Shown: positions 1 to 12,515, numbered from the stretch's first letter. The stretch is DNA of 20,703 nucleotides from Stephanodiscus triporus (GCA_036939755.1 JALLAZ010000161.1:1-20703); one strand, 5' to 3'. Numbers and translations: made by a program. Notes: a model not told the origin generated them from the letters alone.

Positions 1-34
1 CAAAATACAAGCTGACTAGTCAAGGATCGTACTG

Positions 35-106
35 AGCCCGCCAGGCGGGGGGTTCGAACCCAGGACCTCAGCTCCTTAGAGCATTAGTCTAACCACTCCC
101 CAAGGC
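35..106 (-). repeat. tRNA-like segment with A and B boxes (tRNA pseudogene or SINE head)
   Basis: Read on the minus strand, this segment carries a good Pol III B box (GGTTCGAACCC, around 50-60) and an A-box match (TGGGGAGTGG, 93-102), about 40 bases apart as in a tRNA. A D-arm-like stem (GAG/CTC) and a possible anticodon stem of 4 of 5 pairs can be drawn. The T stem is imperfect on its outer pairs, and I cannot pair the two ends into a seven-base acceptor stem. It is therefore unlikely to be a functional tRNA. A decayed tRNA or the tRNA-derived head of a SINE fits better. The element lies at the window edge, so any SINE tail would run leftward out of view. Confidence 0.45.
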
Positions 107-192
107 GATGCTTAATAACAGTAGTATCTACGACTGACAAAGAGAAAGTGGATTTGCTGTTGATAAAGTTGCATGAGTGATTCAAGGTTCAC

Positions 193-627
193 ATGAAGGA
201 TTGGGTGAATCAAGCAGCAAAGAAAAATCACTGGATATTGAGGTTCACATTCAAGAACTTACAGATAATCTCTGTGACAATGATTCTCTCAAAACACTTG
301 AAGCTAGACCTAAAATGTCTCGGCGAATCTGAATGCTTACTGAGTATCAACGCAATTCAGTTCAAAGCCAAAGCTTGTCTCGCTTTTCCGTGGTGGGAGG
401 GAGCATACCTGTACTGTGATTTTAACACGGGTGTATTTATCAGAAGTGGAAATGTGGTGAGATGCGGCTTTCAGTCGAGGCATGACAAGCATTTTGTGGC
501 AAGCAAGGAGGAGAAGTCTTTGAGTCACTTCTATTTAATGTATCCTTCAAAAGAAAGAAAGCAAAGAGAGAAACAAGACAAGTTAGGTTGCTTCAAGCAT
601 CTTACTCAAGAAATCATTGGAGCATGA
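193..627 (+). CDS. Unrecognised 144-aa ORF, possibly part of a repeat-associated gene
   Basis: An ATG-started open frame of 144 codons that I cannot assign. It is rich in Lys, Cys and aromatic residues. Its middle reads like a folded protein (WWEGAYLYCDFNTGVFIRSG), followed by a charged tail (SKERKQREKQDK). No signal peptide, membrane helix or catalytic motif is visible. It sits between a tRNA-like segment and an 84-bp tandem repeat, in gene-poor sequence, so a fragment of a dispersed element is as likely as a host gene. The reverse strand is open for only 63 codons here, so the sense ORF is the better reading. Confidence 0.35.
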   Translation: MKDWVNQAAKKNHWILRFTFKNLQIISVTMILSKHLKLDLKCLGESECLLSINAIQFKAKACLAFPWWEGAYLYCDFNTGVFIRSGNVVRCGFQSRHDKHFVASKEEKSLSHFYLMYPSKERKQREKQDKLGCFKHLTQEIIGA

Positions 628-640
628 TTTGATCCAGCAC

Positions 641-865
641 GTGTTGATCCTCTCATTCTCCTTTTTAGAAGGAGGGTGCCACGTGATGATCATCTCCTCC
701 CCCTCTTCAGGAGGACAGCGCCGCGCGTTGATCCTCTCATTCTCCTTTTGAGGAGGAGGGCACCACGCGATGATCATCTCCTCCTCCTCTTCAGGAGGAC
801 AGTGCTGCGCGTTGATCCTCTTATTCTCCATTTTAGGAGGAGGGTGCCACACAATGATCCCATGT
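641..865. repeat. 84-bp tandem repeat, about 2.6 copies
   Basis: The core GTTGATCCTCT recurs at 643, 727 and 811, an exact 84-base spacing. Each unit continues through a GGAGGAGGG-type block, a GATGATCATC palindromic core and a TCAGGAGGACAG block. Copies differ by scattered substitutions but no length change. Because 84 is 28 codons, both strands stay open through the array and give repetitive spurious ORFs (plus 676-885, minus 583-852). Within each unit, GGAGGAGG and CCTCCTCC blocks face each other across the TGATCA core, so the unit can fold back. Confidence 0.85.
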
Positions 866-889
866 CAGTCAAAGTGTCAAGTTAATCAA

Positions 890-1685
890 AGTGGCAACTA
901 GGATACACCACAGCAAACGACATGGACAAAGCGACGGCGACAAGTGTCTGCATATCTTATGTTTTCCCATCCAGGTCTACAAGACCCATTGCCCCAATCC
1001 CACATCAGAAGGAGGAAGGAAGCAACGAGGTGTATTGCTTGACGTACTGATTCTTATGTACTAATCTGAGATGGGGGGTGGTGTGCTCTCAAAACTGCTC
1101 GACGAGCAGTTTTTGCCACCTGTATGTACTAGCAGGCATTAATTTTATTTGTCTTTTGTACTTTTTTTAGAGTATTAGTTAGGGGGTTGTACAATTGTTG
1201 AGAACGTATCGGTGGGTTCATTGCACCAACTGAATTCAGTCAGTGCTTCGGGCCGATATTGTGGCATGTTCTTCTGGGGCTCCTTTGGAACCCAGGATAG
1301 CTTCAGGTAGCCCATGGCTTCTAGACTTCTAGTTGCCCCGAACAAGTGGCCTTGCGAGCGGACCGAAGTTATCGTTGCCGATTCGACATCGTGTCGAGGT
1401 ACTACATGATGTTTTGTCATGGTGGACGAGTTTTTTTGTTGTTCTACATACGATAAAAATGGACTAGAAATGAACTTTCTCTCAATTTAACATAGGAATA
1501 AGTATTATTTACCGTAGGGTACCAGCTTTGACCTCCATTGCTCAAACACCATGATATTTCCGACAGGACGACATCATGGACATTATGTTGTCCTAGCAAT
1601 GCCGTCGGCCACCCTCTATCCAATCCAAAGGCATTCACTCATTACATATGGTTTTGCCCAATTCCTCCGATTGGCTGTCAAGGAG
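890..1685. other. Gene-poor stretch, nothing assignable
   Basis: AT-rich non-coding sequence with T runs. The open frames here (for example minus 1175-1420 and 1444-1638) are short, have no recognisable motifs and do not read like conserved protein. A 12-bp perfect palindrome ACTGAATTCAGT occurs around 1229 and recurs near 2179. I see no RNA gene. Confidence 0.5.
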
Positions 1686-1693
1686 CACAACAA

Positions 1694-1942
1694 CAATGAT
1701 GACGATGATGGGGGTGGCGGCGGCGGTGGTGGTGGCGGTGGTGGCGGCGGTGGTGGCGATGGAGACATCATGCGATGGCCGTGGAGATGTTGACAACGAC
1801 GGCAACAAGGACAGCCGTGACAAGGATGACGACGATGAAGGAAACAGCAGCAACGTTGAAGGTGATAGTTGCGACAACGATAACTGCGACGACGAGAACG
1901 ACGGTAGCGGCGACGACGACTACGACAACAACGACACGGCCC
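1694..1942. repeat. GAY/GGY/AAC trinucleotide microsatellite
   Basis: A degenerate trinucleotide tract. GATGACGATGATG-like units are followed by about 50 bases of almost pure GGT/GGC (1711-1760), then GAC/AAC/GAT-rich sequence to about 1942. It generates long overlapping open frames on both strands with Gly, Asp, Pro, Ser, Val or Arg runs. None has a credible non-repetitive domain, so I treat all of them as by-products of the repeat. Confidence 0.8.
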
Positions 1943-2643
1943 ATCCGAGGCAACAATCAACTCATGAGGACAGTTAGGGGAGGAGAAGAAGAGAGAGAGG
2001 GGCAATTTGGGGGATGGAATCTCTGAAAAGAGTCGAGGTGGAATTGACTGAGTAGAAATCAACAATTGATCTCGTACAATACACCGTTGGAAATTTGATA
2101 AGCTCTTTTTGCGCTCTTTCATTTTTCTCCATTTTTCAGTTTTTTTTTGCCTGAAAATTTCGTTCCGAAAAACCGACTGAATTCAGTGGTAGGAGGGGGG
2201 TACGCGCCGGTGTGGAAGATAAAACCTACGTGTATGGAGGCTTCTTTAACATACAAGTAGTATTTCCTTTGCATGTTCAAGTTCCGTTGGTGCTCTAATT
2301 TTGCTACCCTTTCTCCCCCCGCCCAGCCACGCCCTTTGAAATTTCTCTTTCTTCTCGCTTTTTGAAAAAACGAGTCATCGTCGTAAACTCCCGTCTCGTT
2401 CGTGCCAGCCAGGTATGTAGGGTTCGCGGATTTTATCGCGCGGGGGGGACTGACGAAACAAACACCCGCGAAACACACCACGACCGACTCATGGACCGCC
2501 TTGACCCCACACATTGCACCCTCGGCATCCATAATCAAACACGCATACCCTCTGACTATTGTCCTTCGCATAAGAGTTTCACCTCCTTGTCTATTGAGTC
2601 GGTATCAGTCTTTGCTTGACCTAAAACGCCAAATTCAACCAGA
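1943..2643 (+). promoter_or_regulatory. Upstream region of the HMG-CoA reductase gene
   Basis: About 700 bases without a supportable gene, running up to the HMG-CoA reductase start. The 150-codon minus ORF at 2119-2571 has no recognisable domain. The base context before the ATG at 2644 (ACCAGAATGG) is an acceptable eukaryotic start context. I cannot identify a sterol-responsive or TATA element with confidence. Confidence 0.35.
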
Positions 2644-4622
2644 ATGGAAAATTCACCCTCACCATCACCATCGCCCACCGTCGGGATGCACATCGACGCC
2701 GTCATTGCCCAGCTCCAAAACGCATCCACTACCCAACTGTATGCCACTGTAATCGCGTTGAGTCTGGCCTTTTCCTTCTTCCTAATCAATAGCGGTGGTG
2801 GCTCCTCCGCTCTGCCGATAATAAACCGCGAGGAAGGGACGTCGTCATCGGATTCGTTAGAAAAACCCATGGCCCCCAAGAGGAGGAGTTCGGCCCCCGA
2901 GCCGAAATGGCATATTCTGAAAATCACCAACTACGTCGTTGCCACGGGTTTCATCCTTTCGGTGCTTCAATTTGCATTCAACGCATCGACGTACCTTAAT
3001 GACTCGACGTCGTTGCTCCGATTCCTGTCGATTTGGAGCATATTCCTGTGTTACTTCTTTGGATTCTTTGGCATTAGTTTCATCGAGCTGGATGATTTTG
3101 TGGACCAGCAGCCATCACAACAGCAGCATCATCCGGTGGTATCGCAGGTGGCGCAGCCTCGTAAATCTCACCATGCGGCGAGGTGAGTTTGTGTTGTGTT
3201 TACAACGTGTTTTCCCCCTTTTCTGGCCTTCGACTCAATATTCACCCATTCTTCAGCCCTGAGCCCCCGGTGAAGGTTGTCAACATCCACCCCCCTCCAT
3301 CATCTGCCCCTGTGTGCTCTGATCCCACTTCATTCAAGAAGCCCTCGTCCAACATCCCCAGCAACCTGAAAGAATTGCCAAACAGCGAAATTGCTTCCCT
3401 CGTCCTTCAAGACAAAATCAAAGACCACCTACTGGAGAAGCTTCTTGATCCTCATCGTGCTGTAGAAGTGCGAAGGTTGAAGTTTGATGCCCAGCTTGAC
3501 ACCCTCGGTAATGGGGGGGCGTTGACAGATCTGCCATACAAACACGACTTGGACTATAAACGAGTTCTCGGTGCCAATTGTGAAATCGTCGTGGGATATA
3601 TCCCGATTCCAGTGGGAATGGCAGGTCCTATTACTTTGAATGGAGAGTCCATATACATTCCTATGGCCACCACTGAGGGATGCCTCGTTGCTAGTACCAA
3701 CCGTGGCTGCAAAGCCATTTCTCAAGGCAGTGGAGCATCTAGCACCATCCTGAAGGACGGCATTACACGTGCCCCGTGCGTCCGACTGCCGAGTGCGAGT
3801 GAAGCGGCGGAAGTTGCGCTTTGGATCGACGTGCCGGAGAATTTCCTCCAGCTGAGAGCGGCCTTTGAATCGACCACAAGTTTCGGAAAGTTGATCGAGG
3901 CCCGGCCCACAGTTGCCGGGAGGAATGTTTACATTCGTCTTCGCTGTTTCTCGGGCGATGCCATGGGCATGAACATGATCAGTAAGGGAAGCCTTGCCGT
4001 CATTGATTCGCTCAGTCAGGTGTTCCCCGAGTTAAGACTCCTGGCACTCAGCGGCAACTTGTGCACAGACAAGAAGGCCGCCGCCATGAACTGGATAGAG
4101 GGCAGAGGGAAGAGCGTTGTCATTGAAGCTACAATTCCAGAGCATGTTGTTCGGACGACGCTCAAGACAACCGTCCCAGCTATTGTGGAGGCGAATGTTA
4201 ATAAGAACTTGATTGGAAGTGCTATGGCGGGAGTTGTTGGAGGCTTCAACGCACATGCTGCCAATAATGTCACTGCAGTATTCCTTGCCACCGGACAGGA
4301 TCCAGCGCAAAATGTTGAGAGTTCTAACTGCATGACACTCATGGAAGAAACCCCTGAAGGCGACTTGTGGATATCTTGTACAATGCCGAGTATCGAAGTC
4401 GGCACTGTAGGGGGGGGCACAGGGTTGCCTGCCCAAGCTGCCTGCCTCAAAGCCATTGGAGTCAAGGGAGGAGGAGTAAACCCTGGTGACAATGCCAGGC
4501 AGTTGGCACACGTTGTGGCTGCTGCTACCATGGCGGGTGAATTAAGTTTGATGGCTGCACTAGCGAGCAACTCGTTGGTAGCCGCTCACATGGCTCACAA
4601 TCGCAAGCCGGCTTCAAAGTAA
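2644..4622 (+). CDS. HMGR: 3-hydroxy-3-methylglutaryl-CoA reductase (two exons)
   Basis: Rate-limiting enzyme of the mevalonate pathway: reduces HMG-CoA to mevalonate with two NADPH at the ER membrane. The exons are 2644-3182 and 3257-4622, giving 634 aa. Hydrophobic segments lie near residues 31-49, 93-112 and 124-147, a short plant-like membrane part rather than the eight-helix animal form. A Pro/Ser/Gln linker follows, then the catalytic domain from about residue 220. Motifs seen are EGCLVASTNRG (catalytic Glu320), DAMGMNM (414-420, NADPH), DKKAAAMNW (catalytic Lys at 452/453), GQDPAQN (Asp528), GTVGGGTG (562-569, NADPH) and the C-terminal AAHMAHNRK (catalytic His624). The start is the ATG preceding the membrane part. 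The intron falls in the linker, separating membrane anchor from enzyme. All expected residues are present, so it should be active. Confidence 0.95.
3183..3256 (+). other. Intron of the HMG-CoA reductase gene (74 bp, phase 2)
   Basis: The donor AG|GTGAGT and acceptor TTCTTCAG|CC bracket 74 bases. Removing them joins the membrane-domain frame (which otherwise stops at TGA 3184-3186) to the catalytic frame, with AG+C making Ser180. The acceptor is preceded by a pyrimidine-rich tract. Confidence 0.9.
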
Positions 4623-5491
4623 TTGGGGCTGAAAGAAAAGCTGTTTTGAGACAATATATGTATTTGTGGTTTGTGTGGCGAAGTGACTGCTCGTAAAGTG
4701 TGGAAGTGTTAACGGTGCAACATACACCGAAAGACTTGATTAAATGTAACTGCATGTCAAGAACCCTAGCATTACCAATAGACATGGTATGGTAGTACAG
4801 TGATTTGATCACTTGCATTGTCTTGTCAATCTCCCCCACCAGCGATGTCAACTGCGAGCGCAGAGCGGTGGAGATGTCGTTGTCGCTAAGGTGTGAATGT
4901 TCCAAAGGAAGTGATAGTAGCCGAATCATTTCGATTCGATTCGATCAGGCGATGTCAAGTAGGGATAAGCAACAATATCTACCAAAGCAATATCATCGCT
5001 AAAAGTGATTGTGGTGCAAAAGAGCAAACCTAACCTCTGTTAGTTTGTCCAGGCAAGAATGTCAGCATGCCGACGTAGCTTTGTTGACCTTGATGCGGCA
5101 ATCATGGCAAATGACAAAGAGAAGACTAGACAGAAGCACTGAATAATTCATTGAACGAACAAAAAAATTAGACGCGAAGGCAGCGTAACATTCAAAGCTA
5201 ACTTTAACGCGATCCCGTTAGACCTTGGAGATCTCTCATAGATATGCGCGTACGCATCATGACCAGCGCGGCTAGAGCAAAGTCCTTGGGTGCTGACGGT
5301 ATATCGGCATTTTGATGAGAGACAATATTGTTAACTTGTTTAGTAACTAATGCCATGTTTCGTGCACTATGTATCGTAGAGCGATGCACTTCTCAGCGAG
5401 ATTCTCCTCTCTCAAGTTCAATGTCAACAAATGAATGGACATCAAACCTTGACAACAATATCAAAACATGTTTTTTCTTTGACTATTATTT
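4623..5491. other. Intergenic, no gene seen
   Basis: 3' flank of the HMG-CoA reductase gene and, on the other strand, of the viperin-like fragment. It contains a short ATTCG iteration near 4928-4945. The small ORFs (minus 4525-4929, minus 5204-5389) carry no recognisable motifs. No RNA gene seen. Confidence 0.5.
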
Positions 5492-5768
5492 CTAAGTCTC
5501 TCTTTCACGCCTCCAGTCGTATACACCACCGCGTTGATTGAACATGGAGTGATCAAAGCCCGCCTGCTGAAGTGCCGCCACCACCCCCACAGTAAGGATG
5601 CTCTGTCCTGGGACTTTTCCTCCCTGACTGCAGTCCAAAAACGCCAAGTTCTCATCCAGCAGCAGATACGAGTTTTGCATCACGTCGTTTAGTTCCGGAA
5701 TGCATTGCGGGATATTCGGCTTATGACGTCGTACGAACGCATCGAATTGGTCGTCGGTCACCACCAGG
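5492..5768 (-). pseudogene. Viperin (RSAD2)-like radical-SAM protein, C-terminal exon only
   Basis: About 90 codons that match the C-terminal end of viperin, the radical-SAM enzyme that converts a nucleotide triphosphate such as CTP to its antiviral 3'-deoxy-3',4'-didehydro form. Diagnostic stretches, in order, are FDAFVRRHKP, SYLLLDENLAFLDC, then SILTVGVVAALQQAGFD, and RGGVYDW near the end. In animal viperin the same order occurs (SYLILDE, FLDC-type, SILDVGVE, KRGGKY-W). The radical-SAM core with its CxxxCxxC cluster motif is not seen on either strand anywhere in the window, and the frame meets a TGA about 10 codons upstream of 5768. A plausible acceptor (GCCGTAG|C) sits at 5769. It ends at TAG 5492-5494. 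It could be a last exon with distant upstream exons, but intervening genes make a truncated relic more likely. Confidence 0.75.
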
Positions 5769-6352
5769 CTACGGCAGCTCGAGGCAAGCCGGGATCGACT
5801 AAACGATCAGACTGACTGACCACTGAGTCGTTACCATCCATCCATGCCCGGGAGAATGGATCCGATGGCCAATGACCGCAATGGATGTAAGATGTAAGGT
5901 ACGATTCGTGCAATGATAGGACGCGGCCGTGGTAACCGTGCCCAGATTTAGGATTCGATGGCCAAGAGGAGCTTCCACATCATGCCCTCTCTTACCTTGC
6001 TGCTATTTGCAATGGGAGACGAGTGTTGAAGGGGAGAAGTGATGTCAAGAATGGTAGAGCTAAGAGAAGTGACAAAATAAGCGTGTGGTGAGGAGGTGTT
6101 GAGAATGTCGAGTCGCAAAGAAAAAGGGAAGTGCTGCTCGCTCTGGCGTGGCGCTTATAGGAGAGAAGAATCGGGCGGGAATGTCGCTGCCGCGCAACAC
6201 CGACGATTCTCCGCGGGTGATATGGGAGAGATATTTCGAGAGGGCGGACTTCGCCATCAGCGCGGCCATCGGATTCCCGCGTCGTCGTCGCCGGAAAGCG
6301 CGTCGGCTGACGGTCGAGGTCGAAGTCGACGCCGTGGGTGCGGCGACCCGTG
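5769..6352. promoter_or_regulatory. Divergent spacer between viperin-like fragment and GET1-like gene
   Basis: No supportable coding sequence. On the minus strand there is a strong donor-like site (GCAAG|GTAAGAG, exon end at 5996). Its open frame (5992-6519) would leave phase 2 and join in frame to the acceptor at 5769, but that frame has no viperin similarity and lacks a nearby ATG. It could be a 5' untranslated exon. The GC-rich part (6150-6350) probably serves as leader/promoter of the plus-strand gene. Confidence 0.35.
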
Positions 6353-7135
6353 ATGAAGCCGAAGAATGGGCGGGAAAGTACCCCCCCCGGCCCTCCGTCC
6401 GTCCGGCGCCCGGCCCCCCAACAGCAAGGCGTGTACACAAGCACAACGGTGAGAGTCCACACCAGCGTGCTTTTCTTTTTTATGCTCTTTGCAATGTCGT
6501 TCATCCCATACCCAGACATCCCCTACAAAATCGTCCACACGGGCGACATCGCCCTGATTCTTACCCTGGGCTTCCTCTACGAGCTGGCGATGCGCATCTA
6601 CCAACACAGGAACGAACGTCTTACCCCGCAAGAGCGCAAGTTGAAAATCCACCTCGCGACCCTGCGTCACGAGGCGGCGAAGAAGCGCGCGATGGGACCG
6701 CACGCGTTCGTGGAGACATCGAAGTTGGAGAGGGCCGTCCTGGCGGCCGAGAAGGAACTGTCGAAATTGGGGGAGGACAGGGAGGCGCGCAAGGCGCGAG
6801 TCGCGAAGTCGATCCGGAAATTCAACTTGGCGACGAACGCCCTGATCGCCGCGGCGTATTGGGGCGTGGCGATGGTGGTCATCGATGGGTCTCGTCTGTA
6901 TAGGAGCGAATACGAGTCATCGTACGATGAGGTTATAACTGACGTGGAACGCGCATCCGCCTTCTGGAAGGGATTCTTATTCCCGTTGTCGTACAACGGG
7001 ATGGCATACAAGATTGCACAGTTCGGCATTGATAGTAGCATGAGACCGTCGTGTTTAGGCGCCTTGGCTGTATTTTGGGCAGCCAGAGTCACCTGCGGGG
7101 AGGTTGTTGACTGTGTATTGCAATGGGTATCATAG
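6353..7135 (+). CDS. GET1: GET1/WRB/CHD5-like subunit of the tail-anchored protein insertase
   Basis: Likely the ER receptor subunit that receives tail-anchored proteins from the GET3/TRC40 ATPase and inserts them with GET2/CAML. The layout fits the family. There is one hydrophobic segment (GDIALILTLGFLYELAM), then a long charged helical region with the SKLER...EKELSKL pattern typical of the GET1 coiled coil (PHAFVETSKLERAVLAAEKE), then two C-terminal hydrophobic segments (ALIAAAYWGVAMVV and CLGALAVFWAARVTC). The first in-frame ATG at 6353 gives 260 aa. ATGs at 6482 and 6494 give 217 and 213 aa, closer to the roughly 170-235 aa of known members. The extra N-terminus is Pro/Arg-rich and may be leader sequence. 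The gene is intronless and convergent with CDC48. Assignment rests on architecture and one motif, so it is probable rather than certain. Confidence 0.68.
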   Translation: MKPKNGRESTPPGPPSVRRPAPQQQGVYTSTTVRVHTSVLFFFMLFAMSFIPYPDIPYKIVHTGDIALILTLGFLYELAMRIYQHRNERLTPQERKLKIHLATLRHEAAKKRAMGPHAFVETSKLERAVLAAEKELSKLGEDREARKARVAKSIRKFNLATNALIAAAYWGVAMVVIDGSRLYRSEYESSYDEVITDVERASAFWKGFLFPLSYNGMAYKIAQFGIDSSMRPSCLGALAVFWAARVTCGEVVDCVLQWVS

Positions 7136-7434
7136 GTGGATGTGGACAGTTTATTTTTCATGTGTTGGTCAGTCTGAGACCGGAGACACATTTTTCATTG
7201 GGGATCAAATGATCGGTTTGCTGGGGATATCATGCCAAATTCCATGGCAACAAAGTGGAGGACGATAAACTACATTCTAATGGGAGGGTTGTTAAATTAG
7301 ACTATTAGGTGACACATCACACAGTTATATTTTGAATAAATGGAGTTTCTCCACCACAACTGTTTTTGCGCCTACGGATAGACCAAAACTGATATCGTCT
7401 TCGAAATGAACTCATCCAAGATTCCCCATCAAGC
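7136..7434. other. Convergent 3' spacer
   Basis: About 300 bases between the stops of the GET1-like gene (plus) and CDC48 (minus). It is AT-rich, with a TTGAATAAATGG stretch near 7332 that could serve as a polyadenylation signal on the plus strand. No gene seen. Confidence 0.4.
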
Positions 7435-10645
<3,211 letters not shown>

Positions 10646-12515
10646 TCATTCAATGTCAACTTCCACGCCCACTATCGCGTAGTTGGACATTTCTGACGTT
10701 TCGCTCACATTGACGTTTTGTGGTGAAGTGACTGAATGGTAGTCTCCGATGGCGCTCTGCATTGCGTCAGCTCCTTCTTTGACATTGTGTCCGCCGTTCA
10801 AGTCTTCGTCTTCGCTGTCTCTCGCCCTATCGTCGAAAGAGTTGACACTGTTGAAAGACTCGCCAATCTCTGTCACATCGACCGAATGCGCCCTCTTCAA
10901 TTGGCTTGGAGAAGACAATACTTGGACCTCTGTCATTTTTGCGGCCTTGCGACGAATGCGCACGACTAGAGCAAATGCCATGAAGTTTAGCATAATGCCA
11001 ATGGCGATTAACATGAGGCCAAGGACAGATAGTCGGGAGGTACCATCAATGGCATCATCGGTGTCATCGGCATCACCGGTGTCATCAGCATCATCGGCGA
11101 CTACCCAGCAACAGGGGGGCGGATCCTGCGGGTTGATAGGGATTGTGCTATTCAAAGGCCGCATTCCATCGAACATCTTTTGCGCTTCGCCAGCCAAACG
11201 AAGGTACCAATCTGATGGCAAAGAGCGCCCGTCTGCATCCAAAGCCAACCAATCTCCTTCAGCGGGAAGGTCACTCGTTTTCGAGGTCATTTTAAAGATT
11301 GCTGTGCCTTCGTCCACTTCATCAAACTGAGCCATCCAAATTGTAGTAATGTTAGGGTCGGCCACAAAACTGTGGGCTTGCTTCCACATGAAGTCTCCGC
11401 CATGTCTAGGGATGTCATTGATGGGCACTGATTGATGTTTCGTGTTGTGCCAACTGAATCCCGGCCACTTTATGTTCATTTTTGCATGCAGCGTATAAAG
11501 TCAGATAGTTCTTGGCACTAATTACATACCAAACTGCTGCAAATCAAATTTCGCTCGAACTTACCATGGTTGGCATGTACAATATTCCTTTCGTCTCGCA
11601 ATATGCTGCATCCTCCTTGATTATTTTTGTGTAATAATGCTCGAATCCAGTTATGTTCTTAAAACGACCCACATGCCATGGATGAATGCCGTCCAAAGAG
11701 TCGTATATTCCCTTCCATGCTTCTTCTTGCATGGAGTCACCTGTGAGGTTGCGCCACATGGACGGAACTCCTCCAATGAGGAAGACGCGATACTTTTCTT
11801 CGGCCTCGGATTGGAACCAGCTGATGAGTCTGGCCATCTCATCCGTATCATGGACTACATTGTGATCTTTGAATCCTATCCCGTAGATACGTAGTACGGG
11901 CAATCCATTCTGATGGATGTAACTGCTGCTCTTGGTAATTCCCTCCTCATCCACAAGCCTCATCCAATCGACCTTGAGGTCTTCGAGAACATTACCGCCA
12001 AAATCATCTCCAGCAATATTGTATGAAACAGCAAAGATTCGACCTGTTAACTCTGCTGCGTTCCGTACGTTCCGTAAAACAATCGTCTTCCACTCTCTAT
12101 TCGCATCAACGTGCAAGCTCTCCATGAACCTCATGTGAAACACACCAGAGATGCCATACGTTGCCATCCACTCAAAATGCTTCAGCACGACCTTAGGTCG
12201 TACATTGGAGAAAAATTTGGCGCTGCTCCCATCGTTGAGCATTATTCCCGATTCATGCAAATCATCCTCATCATACTCGTCGGTCGTGGGATACATATCG
12301 ACTGTTATATAATCTGCATTGGGAGCAGTGACAGTAGCCGCACGATCATGAAACCAATGCTTCCACTTGTTGATTGGTGCACCATCTCCAGGATATGTGA
12401 ACCACCCCTGATATCCACATATTATTTGGTTCGTGAGCATGTTGTAAGATGATGTGCCACCGACCGTGGCGATCAGGAAGATAAACATGACGATAGAGTA
12501 TATTGTTTCCCTCAT
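10646..12515 (-). CDS. GH71/GH99-like glycoside hydrolase with C-terminal membrane anchor (two exons)
   Basis: Probable glycan-cleaving enzyme of the GH99/GH71-like superfamily (endo-mannosidase-type fold); substrate unknown. The exons are 12515-11565 and 11467-10646, giving 590 aa. Residues 1-22 form a hydrophobic signal peptide (IVMFIFLIATVGG). The catalytic part opens with GYQGWFTYPGDG, contains a KHFEWMATYGISGVF stretch, continues with PGFSWHN across the splice junction, and ends with FDEVDEGTA. In the last, Glu367 and Glu370 have the E-x-x-E spacing of the GH99 catalytic pair (family knowledge from memory). Sequons NLT, NIT, NIT and NST fit a secretory lumen. An Asp-rich linker precedes one transmembrane helix (about 463-486), the stop-transfer RIRRKAAK and a roughly 100-aa Ser/Asp-rich tail, indicating type I topology. 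It is divergent from the downstream oxygenase gene. Confidence 0.82.
11468..11564 (-). other. Intron of the glycoside-hydrolase gene (97 bp, phase 0)
   Basis: The donor is ACCATG|GTAAGT. The acceptor that keeps the frame and gives the family-typical MPTM-WPGFSWHN junction is ATAAAG|TGG. That acceptor lacks a strong pyrimidine tract, so a nearby alternative cannot be excluded, but the donor is excellent. Confidence 0.75.

Noticed and set aside
1616..2122. 168-codon minus ORF with Pro and Arg/Ser runs
   Set aside because: It is produced by the GAY/GGY microsatellite; no non-repetitive domain.
1229..2190. Repeated palindrome ACTGAATTCAGT at two sites
   Set aside because: Only two copies about 950 bp apart with no surrounding similarity; likely coincidence.
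5992..6519. 175-codon minus ORF upstream of the viperin-like exon, considered as its missing N-terminal part
   Set aside because: It has no radical-SAM motif, is Arg/Pro/Ser-rich, and runs antisense to the GET1-like leader. Kept only as a possible untranslated exon.
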